This document shows, one piece after another, positions 35,601-48,137 of a stretch of 64,000 nucleotides of DNA. Within the stretch, counting starts at the first letter, position 1, and each line of letters opens with the position of its first letter. The notes under the pieces are model-generated. The model was not told where the DNA came from. It saw nothing but the letters and a program-made list of their open reading frames with translations, and ran no database searches. The DNA is from Manihot esculenta (Eukaryota; Streptophyta; Magnoliopsida; Malpighiales; Euphorbiaceae), in assembly GCF_001659605.2 (NCBI RefSeq), contig NC_035164.2:17262900-17326899 (forward strand), given 5' to 3'. Made by a program: the position numbers and the translations under genes.

Positions 35601-37624
35601 ACATCCCCTCCTAAGCAACCTATGAGCCTGAAGAGCTGATATCAGACCTCTAGGTGTACCCCTCCTGTCTCCTCTGAAGACTACCTCTGACCCATCCTGA
35701 CCTCTGAACTGACTACCTTGTCCCTGCAGTCCAAGGTAGCACCATGGGTAGATAACCAGTCCATCCCTAGAATGACGTCAAAATCTGTCAAATCTAGAAC
35801 CACAAGGTCGGCGGACAAGCATCTTCCCTCAACAAACACAGGACTACACTGGCAGACTAACTCTGCCACTGATGGATCACATTTGGGTCCACTGACCCAG
35901 AGAGGACACTCTAACTCAGAGATCATCAACCCTAACCTTTGGACGGCTCTCGGTGTAACAAAAGAATGAGATGCACCAGGGTCCATCAAGGCATACACAT
36001 CTGAACAACCAATGACTAAGTTACCTGCCACCACGGTGTTAGATGCATCTGCCTCCTGCTGAGTCATCGTGAAGATCTGTGCTGGAGCTGATGGACCTTC
36101 ACCTCTGAACCCCGCTGAAGAAGAGGCTGCCCCTCTCCCTCTGCCTCTGCCACTGGCCTGAGTCATGGCTGGAGCTGCTGGCTGCGCTACACTGCCTGAA
36201 GCTGTCTGCTGGGACTGTGCCATCGGGGCCGCTCTTGGACAGTCTCGAGACATATGCCCCTCCTGACCACATCTGTAACAGGCTGTCGTCCCAAACTGAC
36301 ATACTCCCCTGTGTGGCTTACCACACCTTGCACAAACTGCATTATCCGCACCAGAGCTTGAGCCACTCCCTAGTCCCAGACTGGACTTAACCTTGTTCCA
36401 GAACTTGTTCTTCTTAGACTTCCTGGGGCCTCTGTCCCACTTCTTGCTACCTGAAGTTGCCGCACTCATTGAAGAAGAGCCTGGGGTTTTAGAACCAGAA
36501 GGTTGTGCCACTGACTGTCTAACTGTCCCCTGAACGATGGCACTGGCCTCCGTTTTCCGAGCCATATCCACTATGGCATGGAAGCTCTCCCTATCTGCTG
36601 ACTGGATCAAGGAGGAATATCTGGAGTGGAGTTTCATGATATACCTCCTTGACCTTTTTTGGTCTGAGTCAAGGCTTTGCCCTGCAAAAGGCAACAACTC
36701 CAAAAATCTGTCTGTGAACTCCTCTACACCCATCTCATCAGTCTGCCTTAACTGCTCAAACTCTATCATCTTCAGCTCCCTTGAACTATCTGGGAAAGCC
36801 CATCCTGCAAACTCGTTTGCAAATTCCTCCCAAGACATGCTATCCACTTTCGGGTTCATATAGTTCTTGAACCACTCTCGTGCCTTCTTGCACTTAAGTG
36901 TGAACCCAGCCATCTGAATGGCTCTACTATCATCAGCCCCAATCTCATATGTGATCACCTTAACCCTCTCCAGATACACAAACGGGTCATCCCCTTTTTC
37001 ATACTGGGGAGCACCCAACTTCATATAGTCGGTCATCTTGACCTTGCTCCCACTGGCTGAGCTAGGTCTAGGAGGTTGGGTAGCTGGGGCTGCTGGTTCT
37101 GCTGGAGGAGGAGGTGGTGCAGCATCCCTTGGGGTAGGGTTTGCTGGATTTGGATAGTAGGGTGGAGGTGGATACATTGGGTACTGAGGGTATGGTGGAT
37201 AATAAGGTGGGTATGGCATCTGTGTGGGATAAGGGCTAAAGCTGTGGTAATCCGATGTGCCTCCCATCGAATACCCCGGGTTTTGTGAGAAGGGTGGGTA
37301 GTAAGGTGGCTGAACGAATCCCGAGGCCTGAGTGCCTCCTTGGGATTCTCCCATTCCTTCTTCTGACATGCTGACTCCCAGACTGCCATCCCTTCTCTGC
37401 TCTACATCCATATCATCCCCCATGTCCTCTGATGCTCCTCCCTGAACTGTTCCTCTGACTGATCTGCTTCTACCCAGATCCAAAGACCTTCTAGGGTCTC
37501 TTACTGCTCTTTCTCTGCTAGACCTACTAGACATCGCCCTAGGCAATGCTGGAGGACGGGCGCTTGTGCCCTCATCCTCAGGTGGTACTCCAGTCAATCT
37601 TGCTGATCGACGAGTTCCTCTCAT
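32641..37624 (-). pseudogene. Gag-Pol of C, broken by two 1-base deletions
   Basis: The frame starts at the conserved [10 protein letters not shown] (37624) and is open through Gag with a CCHC knuckle ([14 protein letters not shown]) and protease [12 protein letters not shown] 1-base deletion near 35712 (compare B near 42575) shifts it out of frame. An intact middle block runs from LLRRGCQGY (35618) through the RT start with [12 protein letters not shown] to a second 1-base deletion near 35197. From 35166 to 32641 the frame is open again, with [11 protein letters not shown], RNase H, integrase and chromodomain ending YPYLF. Gag is of the same subtype as B (SRSVRGTVQGG) and differs from A/F. 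The lesions prevent a full polyprotein. Confidence 0.93.
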
Positions 37625-37858
37625 CCTGTTTTCTGAAAAACAGTACACATCACATAAACATTAGCATCATATGGTTCATGTGGGCACACATGAACCCGCA
37701 TCACACATCATAGCATATCATTCATATCATAGCATTTCACATCATCATGAAAGACAGGACTCCACATCCTATCCTAGTGGACATGACCTTTCCTATTGTG
37801 CTTGACCTTCTATAACATCTATGAGCCGACACTCTAGGTCCGACCATATGAACCTAGG

Positions 37859-37870
37859 GCTCTGATACCA
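37859..37870 (-). other. Primer-binding site of C
   Basis: The complement reads TGGTATCAGAGC, three bases from the 5' LTR, matching the initiator tRNA-Met 3' end as in A. Confidence 0.88.
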
Positions 37871-37873
37871 TTC

Positions 37874-40120
37874 TGTAACGATCCGAAAATCAGACCGCTA
37901 CCGGCGCTAGGATCCAGATCGGCTTAAGGCCGCCGGGACCCGTAGCAAGCCTGACATGTTACCTGAAAACCTGTTTAATCCCATACATGATCAACAACAT
38001 ACATAGAAATTTAAAACTTTTCATTCATACATTCTATCATACACCAAACTCAACCTGTGCATGCACCGAACATTTACATAATCATAAACTTGACCCCTCT
38101 GTGGGATCTCATCAATGCCCTCAATGGGCGATATACATGCTGAGTTGGCTAGACATGGACATCAATAACAATAAGATCATATTTCAAAGGGATTACATTA
38201 AACTATGGTCAAGCACACTTCTAACCTCAATATCATTACATAACATATCTATACGTCATTATACAATCTGTCATGTCCACATTCTAACTATTACATACAT
38301 AAGACTTCATTACTCTTCTTGACTTCTTTGTCTAACCCATACCTGCAAACCTGGGGAGTTTGGGGGAGGGGTGAGCTACTAGAGCCCAGTGAGCAGAATA
38401 GTAAAGCATTTAAAACATATGATAACATGAAATGCATCACATCACAACTAATCATATCAAGGATGAACTTGTCACCATTTAGCCCTCTACATAATCCAAT
38501 CATGCCAGGGGCGTAGTGCAGGCCACACCTGGTCTTTCTCTTATACATAACATATCATAACATACATAATCCATGATGCCGGGGGCGTAGTGCAGGCCAC
38601 ATCCGGTCTTTCTTTTACATAGTGCCAGGGGCGTAGTGCAGGCCACACCTGGACTTCCATATCATATCATCATGTCATAACATATGAGGGCTAATGGATC
38701 ATTCAACATTCATCCACATCGACAACATATTATGCAATGCAACATATTCGTGATTTCTAATGCAAGCATCCTAGAATATCACATGGCATCCGTGATGCAT
38801 GAACATGCTCAAAACTGATTTATTTATTTAAAAGCATAAGAGTCATTCCACTCACCTCTGGCTAGCTCTGACACTGACTGAAGCAGCTGACTCACTGCTG
38901 GGGTCCTCGGTTCCTCGGGTCCGAACCTACACAGGCGGACTCAAATGAGGGACCAACATACTAGAACATAACTCTAAAACATCCCCCAAAAACCCCCTAA
39001 AACATCTCAAAACATCCAGGCAATAACATGCAAAGGAAGGCTGGACAGGGCAGGTTCGGCGGCACATTCGGCGGCCGAAAGTCCCTCCAGAGCCGAAACC
39101 CAGGCAGGTTCGGCGGCACCTTCGGCGGCCGAAAGTCCCAGACAGAGACGAAAGTCTCTTTTCGGGGGCAACTTCGGCAGCCGAAAGGCCTGCCTCCCAA
39201 GCCATGTTCGGCGGCCGAAAGTTCCTTCGGCTGCCGAACCTGGTTTCTGTCAAAGGGCAGAAACTTGGCTCCCTTTGCACAAAATCTTCTCCCATCCAAT
39301 CCAACATGCATATAACTCACCAAAACATGCAAATATACATACATTGGCTCCTAGGGGTTTCAAACTACCTAAAACCCCAACTACAACACACAACAACAAC
39401 ACAATCCAAGCCACATTGCTCAAAACATAACATTAACTCAAAAACCTAACTATGAGCTAAACATGCATTCTATCCCATAGATCTTGCATAAAACTTACTT
39501 TAAACATAAAATGAGCTTAAGATCGGCTCTTACCTCTTGAAGATCGAGAGGGAGACGTCCTAAACTCGGAGGTGGGAGATTTTGAGTTCTTGAACCTCAA
39601 AACTCCAAAACTTGCTCAAATCTCTTCAAAACGACATAAACCTTGTTAAAACATGAAAGATTGAAGGAAAATCATCAAAAATGAGCCATGGAGGAGCAAG
39701 AACTCACCGTGGTCGAAAATGGGGAGAAAACTCACCCGTTTCGGCCATGGAGCTCTTATATAGGGGCTGGCCAGTTCACGTTCGGGGGCCGAACGTGCCC
39801 CCACATCTCATGCATGTTCGGCGGCTGAATATGAGGTTCGGCGGCCGAACCTGGTTTCTTTCAAACAAAACTTTCGGAGGCCAAAACTGCTCCCAAAACC
39901 TATCCACATTCGGCGGCCGAACATGACTTTCGGTGGCCGAACCTGGTAAAGGTTCCATGGTCTTTTTCATTTAAAAACTCAAATTCATTCTTACTAAAAA
40001 AATCATTGAAATATGAAAACATTTGTGAAAACATGATTTTACCCCTTCTAGAGGTCTCCGACATCCGAGATTCCACCGAACGGTTGGAATTTCGATACCG
40101 GAGTCTAGCCGGGTATTACA
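37874..40120 (-). repeat. 5' LTR of C (2247 bp)
   Basis: Same length and architecture as the 3' LTR of C. It begins TGTAACGATC on the plus strand, with a C-to-T change relative to the usual TGTAACGACC. Its hairpin array is at 38504-38656, palindrome clusters at about 39050-39243 and 39779-39950, and a TATA-like TATATAAG near 39755-39762. Confidence 0.92.
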
Positions 40121-40125
40121 ATCCC

Positions 40126-43100
40126 GATGCTAGCATGATGGCTGTTATTGTAGGCAAACTCCACCAAAGGTAGATGCTGCCTCCAAGAACCGCCAAAGTC
40201 CAGCACACACATTCTGAGCATATCCTTTATTGTCTGGATGGTCCTTTCTGATTGTCCGTCCGTCTGTGGATGGAAAGCAGTGTTAAAATCCAACCTGGTA
40301 CCCATGGCATTCTGCAGACTCCGCCAAAATCTGGAGGTGAACTGGGGTCCTCTATCGGATACTATCGAAATAGGAACCCCATGCAGTCTGACGATCTCAT
40401 CGACATACACCTGCGCCAACTTGTCCACAGAATAGCCACTCCTGACAGGGATGAAGTGAGCAGATTTGGTGAGTCTGTCCACAATCACCCATATGGAGTC
40501 CAATCTGTTGGACGTCGCCGGTAACCCCACTACGAAGTCCATAGCTATATTTTCCCATTTCCATTCTGGAATAGGTAGCGGGTTAAGCATTCCAGCCGGC
40601 TTCTGATGTTCCAGCTTCACCCTTTGACACACTTCGCAGGCTGACACAAACTGTGCCACTTCTTTCTTCATAGCTGGCCACCAATAAACCTTCTTCAGAT
40701 CTTGATACATCTTGGTGGCTCCAGGGTGAACGCTGTATCTTGCATTATGAGCTTCTCTCATAATGTCTCCTTTTAGCCCTATGTCATCTGGTACACATAG
40801 TCTGCTCCCATAATAAAGGATCCCTTTGCTGTCAAATCTGAACTCACTATCTTTGCCTGACTGAACAGTCCTGGCAATCTTCACTAACTCTGGGTCCTCA
40901 TGCTGTTTCTGAGCCACCTGCTCCAGAAACACGGGTGCCACTCTCATCTGGGCTACCAAAGCACCTGTACCAGACAACTCCAACTGTAGACCTTCCTCAA
41001 TGAGCTTGTAAAACTCCTTCACCACTGGCCTCCTCTCTGCCGATATGTGGGATAAACTGCCGAGTGATTTTCGACTTAAGGCGTCTGCCACAACATTCGC
41101 CTTACCCGGATGGTACTGAATCTTGCAATCATAGTCACTCAGCAGCTCCACCCATCTTCTCTGTCTCAAGTTCAAATCTCTTTGACTCAGAATGTACTGT
41201 AGGCTCTTATGATCTGTGAAGATCTCACATTTAACCCCATAGAGGTAGTGCCTCCACATCTTGAGTGCAAAGATTACTGCTGCCATCTCCAGGTCATGTG
41301 TGGGGTAATTCAACTCATGCTTCTTCAGCTGTCTAGAAGCATAAGCAATCACCCTTTTATTCTGCATTAACACACAACCTAGTCCCACACGGGACGCATC
41401 ACAGAAAACTGTGAAATCCTCATTGCTAGTTGGCAAAGCTAACACTGGTGCTGACGTTAACCTCTTCTTAAGCTCTTCAAAACTCTCTTTGCACTGGTCA
41501 GTCCACACAAACCTCTGGTTCTTCCTGGTTAATCTGGTCAGAGGAGCTGCAATTTTTGAGAAGTCTTGAACGAACCTCCTGTAATAACCTACCAAACCCA
41601 AGAAACTTCTTATCTCTGACACTGAAGTGGGTCTAGGCCAGTTAGCCACAGCTTCTACCTTCTTGGGGTCCACCTCTATCCCATTTTCTGTCACAACATG
41701 CCCCAAGAATGAAATGCTCCTCAGCCAGAACTCACACTTGGAGAACTTGGCATACAAGCCATGCTCCCTCAAGGTCTGTAGAACCAACCTCAGATGATGG
41801 GCATGCTCCTCTGCATTCCTGGAATACACCAAGATATCATCTATGAAGACAATAACGAAGTGATCCCGGTACTGGTTAAACACTCTGTTCATGAGATCCA
41901 TGAATGTTGCAGGGGCGTTGGTTAACCTGAACGGCATTACAAGGAACTCAAAATGCCCATATCTGGTCCTGAAAGCTGTCTTTGGCACGTCTTCCTCCCT
42001 TATCCTTAGCTAATGGTACCCCGATCTTAGATCTATTTTGGAGAAACAACCGGCTCCTGCTAGCTGGTCGAATAGATTGTCGATCCTTGGCAGAGGGTAC
42101 CTGTTCTTGGTAGTGACTTTGTTCAACTACCTGTAGTCGATGCAAAGCCTAAGGGAGCCATCCTTCTTCTTCACAAACAAAACTGGAGCACCCCAGGGTG
42201 AGGTACTCGGTCAGATGAAACCCTTGTCTACCAGCTCTTGCAACTGTTCTTTCAACTCCTTCAATTCTGCTGGTGCCATCCTGTAAGGAGGGATAGAGAT
42301 CGGTCGGGTTCCAGGCATCAGTTCTATCTCAAACTCTATCTCCCTAGCAGGTGGTAAACCTGGCAGCTCGTCTGGGAACACATCCAAAAACTCTCTGACC
42401 ACCGGCCCCGAGGCGGGCTCTCTAACCTGACTGCTAAGCTCTCTCACATGAGCCAAATACCCCTGACATCCCTTCCTAAGCAACCTACGAGCCTGAAGAG
42501 CTGATATCAGACCTCTAGGTGTACCCCTCCTGTCTCCCCTAAAGACGACCTCTGACCCATCCTGACCTCTGAACCTGACTACCTTGTCCCTGCAGTCCAA
42601 GGTAGCACCATGGGTAGATAACCAGTCCATCCCTAGAATGACGTCAAAATCTGTCAAATCTAGAACCACAAGGTCGGCGGACAAGCATCTTCCCTCAACA
42701 AACACAGGACTGCACTGGCAGACTGACTCTGCCACTGATGGATCACACTTGGGTCCACTGACCCAGAGAGGACACTCTAACCCAGAGATCATCAACCCCA
42801 ACCTCTCAACGGCTCTCGGTGCAATAAAAGAATGAGATGCACCAGGGTCCATCAAGGCATACACATCTGAACAACCAATGACTAAGTTACCTACCACCAC
42901 AGTGTTAGATGCATCTGCCTCCCGCTGTGTCATCTTGAATATCCGTACTGGAGCTGATGGACCTTCACCTCTGAAACCCGCTGAAGAAGAGGTTGCCCTT
43001 CTCCCTCTACCTCTGCCACTGGCCTGAGTCGTGGCTGGAGCTGCTGGCTGCGCTACACTACCTGAAGCTGTCTGCTGGGACTGTACCATCGGGGCTGCTC

Positions 43101-44479
43101 TTGGACATTCTCAAGACATATGCCCCTCCTGACCACATCTGTAACAGGCTGTCATCCCAAACCGACATACTCCCCTGTGTGGCTTACCACACCTTGCACA
43201 AACTGCATTATCCGCACCAGAGCTTGAGCCACCTCCAAATCCCAGACTGGACTTAACCTTGTTCCAAAACTTGTTCTTCTTCGACTTTCTAGGGCCTCTG
43301 TCCCACTTTTTACTACCTGAAGCTGCTGCACTCAGAGAAGAAGAGCCTGGGGTCTTAGAACCAGAAGGCTGTGCCACTGACTGCTTGACTTTCCCTTCGA
43401 TGATAGCACTAGCCTCCATCCTCCTAGCCATATCCACTATGGCATGAAAGCTCTCCCTATCTGCGGACTGGATCAAGGAGGAATACCTGGAGTGAAGTTT
43501 CATGATATACCTCCTTGACTTCTTCTGATCGGTGTCAAGAGTTTGCCCTGCAAACGGCAACAGCTCCAAGAATCTGTCGGTGTACTCCTCTACACTCATT
43601 TCCTCTGTCTGCCTTAACTGTTCAAACTCAATCATCTTCAATTCTCTTGAACTGTCAGGAAAAGCCCATCCTGCAAATTCATTTTCAAACTCCTCCCATG
43701 ATAGGCTGTCCAACCTCGGGCTCACATAGTTCTTAAACCATTCACGGGCCTTTTTGCATTTAAGTGTGAACCCAGCCATCTGAATGGCTCTACTGTCATC
43801 CGCCCCTATCTCATCTGTAATTGTTTTGACCCTCTCAAGGTACACAAACGGGTCATCACCGGTTTCAAACTGGGGAGTACCCAGCTTCATGTAGTCGGTC
43901 ATCTTGACTTTGCTCCTTCCAGATGAGGTAGGTTTTGGTATATGGGTTGCTGGAACTGCGGTTTCTTCTGGTGGTGGAGGAGGTGCAACGTTTTCTGAGG
44001 TAGGGTTTACTGGATTTGGATAGTAAGGTGGGGGTGGATACATTGGGTATTGTGAGTATGGTGGGTAGTAGGGTGGGTATGGCATGTGTGTGGGATAAGG
44101 GGTAAAGCTAGGGTAATCCGATGTACCTCCCATCGAATACTCGGGATTTTGTGAGAAGTGTGGGTAGTGGGGTGGCTGAACAAATCCCGAGGCCTGAGTG
44201 CCTCCTTGGGACTCTCCCATTCCCTCTTCTGACATGCTAACTCCCAGACTGCAATCCCTCCTCTGCTCTACATCCATATCATCCCCCATGTCCTCTGACA
44301 TTCCTCCCTGAACTGTTCCCCTCACTGATCTGCTCCTACCCAGATCCAGAGACCTTCTAGGGTCTCTTACTGCTCTGTCCCTGTTGGACCTGCTTGACAT
44401 TGGTAGGAGGACGGGCGCTCATGCCCTCATCCTCAGGCGGCACTCCAGTCAATCTTGCGGATCGACGAGTTCCTCTCAT
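40126..44479 (-). pseudogene. B Gag-Pol, main part, with four nonsense codons and a frameshift
   Basis: Starts at the conserved ATG (44477-44479, [10 protein letters not shown]). A deletion of about a dozen bases near 44400 shifts the frame just after ARPPT; a second start-like frame runs 44400-43111 through Gag (Tyr/Pro-rich, then a CCHC knuckle). TGA at 43111-43113 falls right after the knuckle. Protease [11 protein letters not shown] is intact (about 42830-42860). TGA at 42211-42213, TAG at 42127-42129 and TAG at 42010-42012 lie in the RT N-terminal part. Then [11 protein letters not shown], RNase H and integrase are open down to the C insertion. Relative to A, C and F, all four stops are C-to-T changes (CGA to TGA, CAG to TAG). 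Confidence 0.92.
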
Positions 44480-44733
44480 CCTGTTTCTAAAAAACAGTAC
44501 ACATAGCACAACATTAGCACCATATGGTTCATGTGGGAACACATGAACCCGCATCACATACATATCATAGCAATCATAACATTAATGCACATGCATATTA
44601 TCATGGCATTTCACATCATTATACAAGATAGGACTCCACATCCTATCCTAGTGGACATGATCTTTCCTATTGTGCTTGACCTTCTATAACATCTATGAGC
44701 CCGACACTCTAGGTCCGACCATATGAACCTAGG

Positions 44734-44745
44734 GCTTTGATACCA
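44734..44745 (-). other. Primer-binding site of B (one mismatch)
   Basis: The complement reads TGGTATCAAAGC, differing at one base from the site in A, C and F. The change is a C-to-T on the plus strand and would weaken pairing with initiator tRNA-Met. Confidence 0.85.
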
Positions 44746-44748
44746 CTC

Positions 44749-47700
44749 TGTAACGACCTGAAAACAGGACCGCTACCGGCGCTAGGATCCAGATCGGCTT
44801 AAGGCCGCCGGGACCCGTAGCAAGCCTGACATATAACCTGTGAACTTGTCAAATCCCATACATGATCATACATAGTCAAGAACCTGTAAACTTTTTCTTT
44901 CCAAAAACCAAGCTCAACCTGTAGAGATACTCATAAACTGACATAACCCACACACTGGAGCTCTCATTAAATGCTCCAATGGGGTAAAATAACATGCATA
45001 CATTAAGCTTGGTTGAACATAAATATCATAAAAACATTCTATAGATCATGTATCCAAAGGGATAACCATACACATAGGGTCAAGCACAACCTCTAATCCT
45101 CAATATCATTACATTACATAATTATTCATAACTTTACATCATTTTACAATTTATCATGTCCACATTCTATCTATTACATACATATGACTTCAAAACCCTT
45201 GCTGACCTCCTGGTCTACCCTGTACCTGCAAACCTGGGGGATAAGGGGAAAGGGTGAGCTACTAGAGCCCAGTGAGCAGAATAATAAAGCATTTAAAACA
45301 CATGCTATAATGTAATGCATCACATCACAACTAATCATATCAAGGATGAACTTGTCACCATTTAGCCCTCTACATATTCCAATCATGCTAGGGGCGTAGT
45401 GCAGGCCACACCTGGTCTTTCTCTTATACATAACATAACATACATAACCAATAATGCCGGGGGCGTAGTGTAGGCCACATCCGGTCTTTCTCTTACATAG
45501 TGCCAGGGGCGTAGTGCAGGCCACACCTGGACTTCCATATCATATCATCATGTCATAACATATGAGGGCTAATGGATCATTCAACATTCATCCACATTAA
45601 CAACATATTATGTAATGCAACATATTCGTGATTTCTAATGCAAACAACCTAAAATATTACATGGCATTCGTGATGCATGATTCATGCTAAGATTTTCATT
45701 TATAAAAAGATAAGAGTTTATTCTACTCACCTCTAGCTAGCTCTGACACTGACTGAAGCAGCTGACTCACTGCTGAGGTCCTCGGTTCCTCGGGTCCGAA
45801 CTTACACAGGTGGACTCAAATGAGGGACCAACATACTATAACATGACTCTGAAAACGTCCCCCAAAAACCCTTTAAAACACCTCAAAACATCCTTGCAAA
45901 AACATGCAAAGGAAGGCTGAACAGGGCACTTTCGGTGGCAGGTTCGGCGGCCGAAAGTCCCTCCAGAGCCGAAAGTTAGGCAGGTTCGGCGGCACCTTCG
46001 GCGGCCGAAACTCCCAGACAGAGACGAAACTCATGCATGTTCGGCGGCACTTTCGACGACCGAAACTGCCCTCCAGAGACGAAAGTCCTCTTTCGGGGGC
46101 AGGCTTCGACAGCCGAAAGGCTGGCCTCCAAGGCAGGTTCGGCGGCCGAAAGTCCTTCGGCTGCCGAACCTGGTTTCTGCTAAAGGGCAGAAACTTGGTT
46201 CCTCATGCACGATTTCCTCTCAAAACCATCCAAACATGCATTTCTCCTAATCTACAACATACATACTCAAACATACAAGTTCCTAGGGGCATCAAACTAT
46301 CTTAAACCCCATCTACAACACATCAAGCATCCACATTGTTCAAAAACATAACATAAACCCATAAACCTAACCATGAGCTAAACATGCATTCTACCCCATA
46401 GATCTACTTAAAACTTACTTAAAACATGCCATAAGCTCAAGATCGGTCCTTACCTCTTGAAGATCGAGAGAAGAACGACCCTTGCTCGGAAAATGGGAGA
46501 GAGAGAGTTCCTTGAACCTCCAAGCTCCAAAACTTGCTCAAAAGCTCAAAACCTTCAAAACAAAGTTGCAAACTCATAAAAATCATGAAGAATGGAAGGA
46601 AGAAACTCAAGATCGGTGAGGGACGGCGGAGAGCTCACCTTGGCCGAAAATGGGGAAAAAAGCTCACCCGTTTTCTGCTAAGGGACCCCTTTATATGTGG
46701 CTGGCTAGGCCACGTTCGGGAGCCGAAAGTGCCTCCGCATGCATGCCATGTTCGGCGGCCGAACCTGGTTTCCCTCACTTATGCTTTCGGGGGCCCAAGG
46801 CACACCCGCAACGCATGCATGTTCGGCGGCCGAACCTGAGTTTTCCTCCAAGGTTGTTTTCATGCAAAAACTCATTTCCCCTTTTTTTTTTACTTAAAAC
46901 CATGAAATACATTAAAACTGTAACATCCTCTGAGCCCACAACAGTAAATATTGTCCGCTTTAGGTTCGAGGGCCTTGGCCCAGCCTTCCCTTCACGGTTT
47001 TGTTTCTAAGGGTTCACACCCAGGGTTCACGCCCAGCGTCCTTCCCCCGCATCCTTCCCCTCAAAACGCATCTACTGTGGTCTCTTGGGGCTTGCCCTTA
47101 TAAGGCTTCCCCCCCTCCTTACCTCTTTCCGATGTGGGATACTTTTCAATCCACCTGCTTAGGGCTTCTACCCCCCTTACAGGCCTGAGCGTCCTCGCTC
47201 AGCACACCGTACTCGTGAGGCCCAGGCTCTGATACCAATTGTAACATCCTCTGAGCCCACAACAGTAGATATTGTCCGCTTTGGGTTCGAGGGCCTTGGC
47301 CCAGCCTTCCCCTCACGGTTTTGTTTCTAAGGGTTCATGCCCAGGGTTCACGCCCAGCATTCTTCCCCCGCATCCTTCCCCTCAAAACGCGTCTACTGTG
47401 GTCTCTTGGGGCTTGCCCTTATAAGGCTTCCCCCCTCCTTACCTCTTTCCGATGTGGGATACTTTCAATCCACCTGCTTAGGGCTGCCCTAAGCAGGTGG
47501 ATTGAAAAGTATCCCACATCGGAAAGAGGTAAGGAGGGGGGGAAGCCTTATAAGGGCAAGCCCCAAGAGACCACAGTAGATGCGTTTTGAGGGGAAGGAT
47601 GCGGGGGAAGGACGCTGGGCATGAACCCTTAGAAACAAAACCGTGAGGGGAAGGCTGGGCCAAGGCCCTCGAACCCAAAGCGGACAATATCTACTGTTGT

Positions 47701-48132
47701 GGGCTCAGAGGATGTTACAATTGGTATCAGAGCCTGGGCCTCACGAGTACGGTGTGCTGAGCGAGGACGCTCAGGCCTGTAAGGGGGGTAGAAGCCCTAA
47801 GCAGGTGGATTGAAAAGTATCCCACATCGGAAAGAGGTAAGGAGGGGGGGAAGCCTTATAAGGGCAAGCCCCAAGAGACCACAGTAGACGCGTTTTGAGG
47901 GGAAGGATGCGGGGGAAGGACGCTGGGCGTGAACCCTTAGAAACAAAACCGTGAGGGGAAGGCTGGGCCAAGGCCCTCGAACCCAAAGCGGACAATATCT
48001 ACTGTTGTGGGCTCAGAGGATGTTACAAAAACATTTTATGAAAACATGTTTCTACCCTACTAGAGGCTTCCGACATCCGAGATTCCACCGGACGGTAGGA
48101 ATTCCGATACCGGAGTCTAGCTGGGTATTATA
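44749..48132 (-). repeat. 5' LTR of B, interrupted by D
   Basis: Without D (46919-48027) and one TSD copy the LTR is about 2270 bp. It matches the B 3' LTR, including the hairpin array (45387-45535), cluster 2 (45930-46170) and a cluster 1 (46715-46850) that has fewer palindromes than the 3' LTR. The outermost bases (GGTATTATA) show a decayed terminal CA. Confidence 0.9.
46919..48027. mobile_element. D: TRIM retrotransposon present as a head-to-head inverted dimer
   Basis: Perfect TSD AAAAC (46914-46918, 48028-48032) flanks a 1109-bp palindromic unit with identical outer ends TGTAACATCC / GGATGTTACA. The left half is LTR (46919-47165), a 74-bp internal region, then LTR (47240-47484), all minus strand. 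The right half is LTR (47486-47719), a 74-bp internal region, then LTR (47794-48027), plus strand. Each internal region has a tRNA-Met primer site (TTGGTATCAGAGCC at 47721-47734 and its complement near 47226-47239) and a polypurine tract (GTAAGGGGGG). There is no coding capacity. The LTRs contain CCCACATCGG and TTATAAGG, common in plant TRIMs. Confidence 0.9.
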
Positions 48133-48137
48133 GCCCT

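Larger units (their letters stand above)
30286..40120 (-). mobile_element. C: full-length chromovirus of the same family, inserted in B
   Basis: C is bounded by TGTAACGACC and GGTATTACA with TSD ATCCC (30281-30285, 40121-40125). It has LTRs of exactly 2247 bp each (30286-32532 and 37874-40120), a polypurine tract at 32533-32547 and a primer-binding site at 37859-37870. By eye the LTRs differ at about 25-30 positions, so C inserted earlier than A. Its gag-pol has two single-base deletions. Confidence 0.95.
17581..48132 (-). mobile_element. B: Tekay/Del-type Ty3/gypsy chromovirus carrying A, C and D
   Basis: The composite is flanked by TSD GCCCT (17576-17580, 48133-48137). It opens TGTAACGACC and closes GGTATTATA (normally ACA). 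Subtracting A, C, D and their TSD copies leaves about 9.93 kb, the size of A and C. Its minus-strand order is 5' LTR (44749-48132, with D inside), primer site (44734-44745), gag-pol (44479 down to 40126, then 30280 to 29665), polypurine tract and 3' LTR (29556-27339 and 17674-17581, with A between). Nonsense codons and a frameshift make it defective. Confidence 0.92.

Noticed and set aside
47000..47590. Small ORFs in element D with LPLKTHLLWSLGACPYK-type translations
   Set aside because: They recur in both orientations because D is an inverted dimer of a non-coding TRIM.
46919..47719. 5S-RNA-bearing Cassandra element
   Set aside because: No 5S internal promoter or 5S-like sequence is present in the LTRs of D; only the small size and lack of coding agree.
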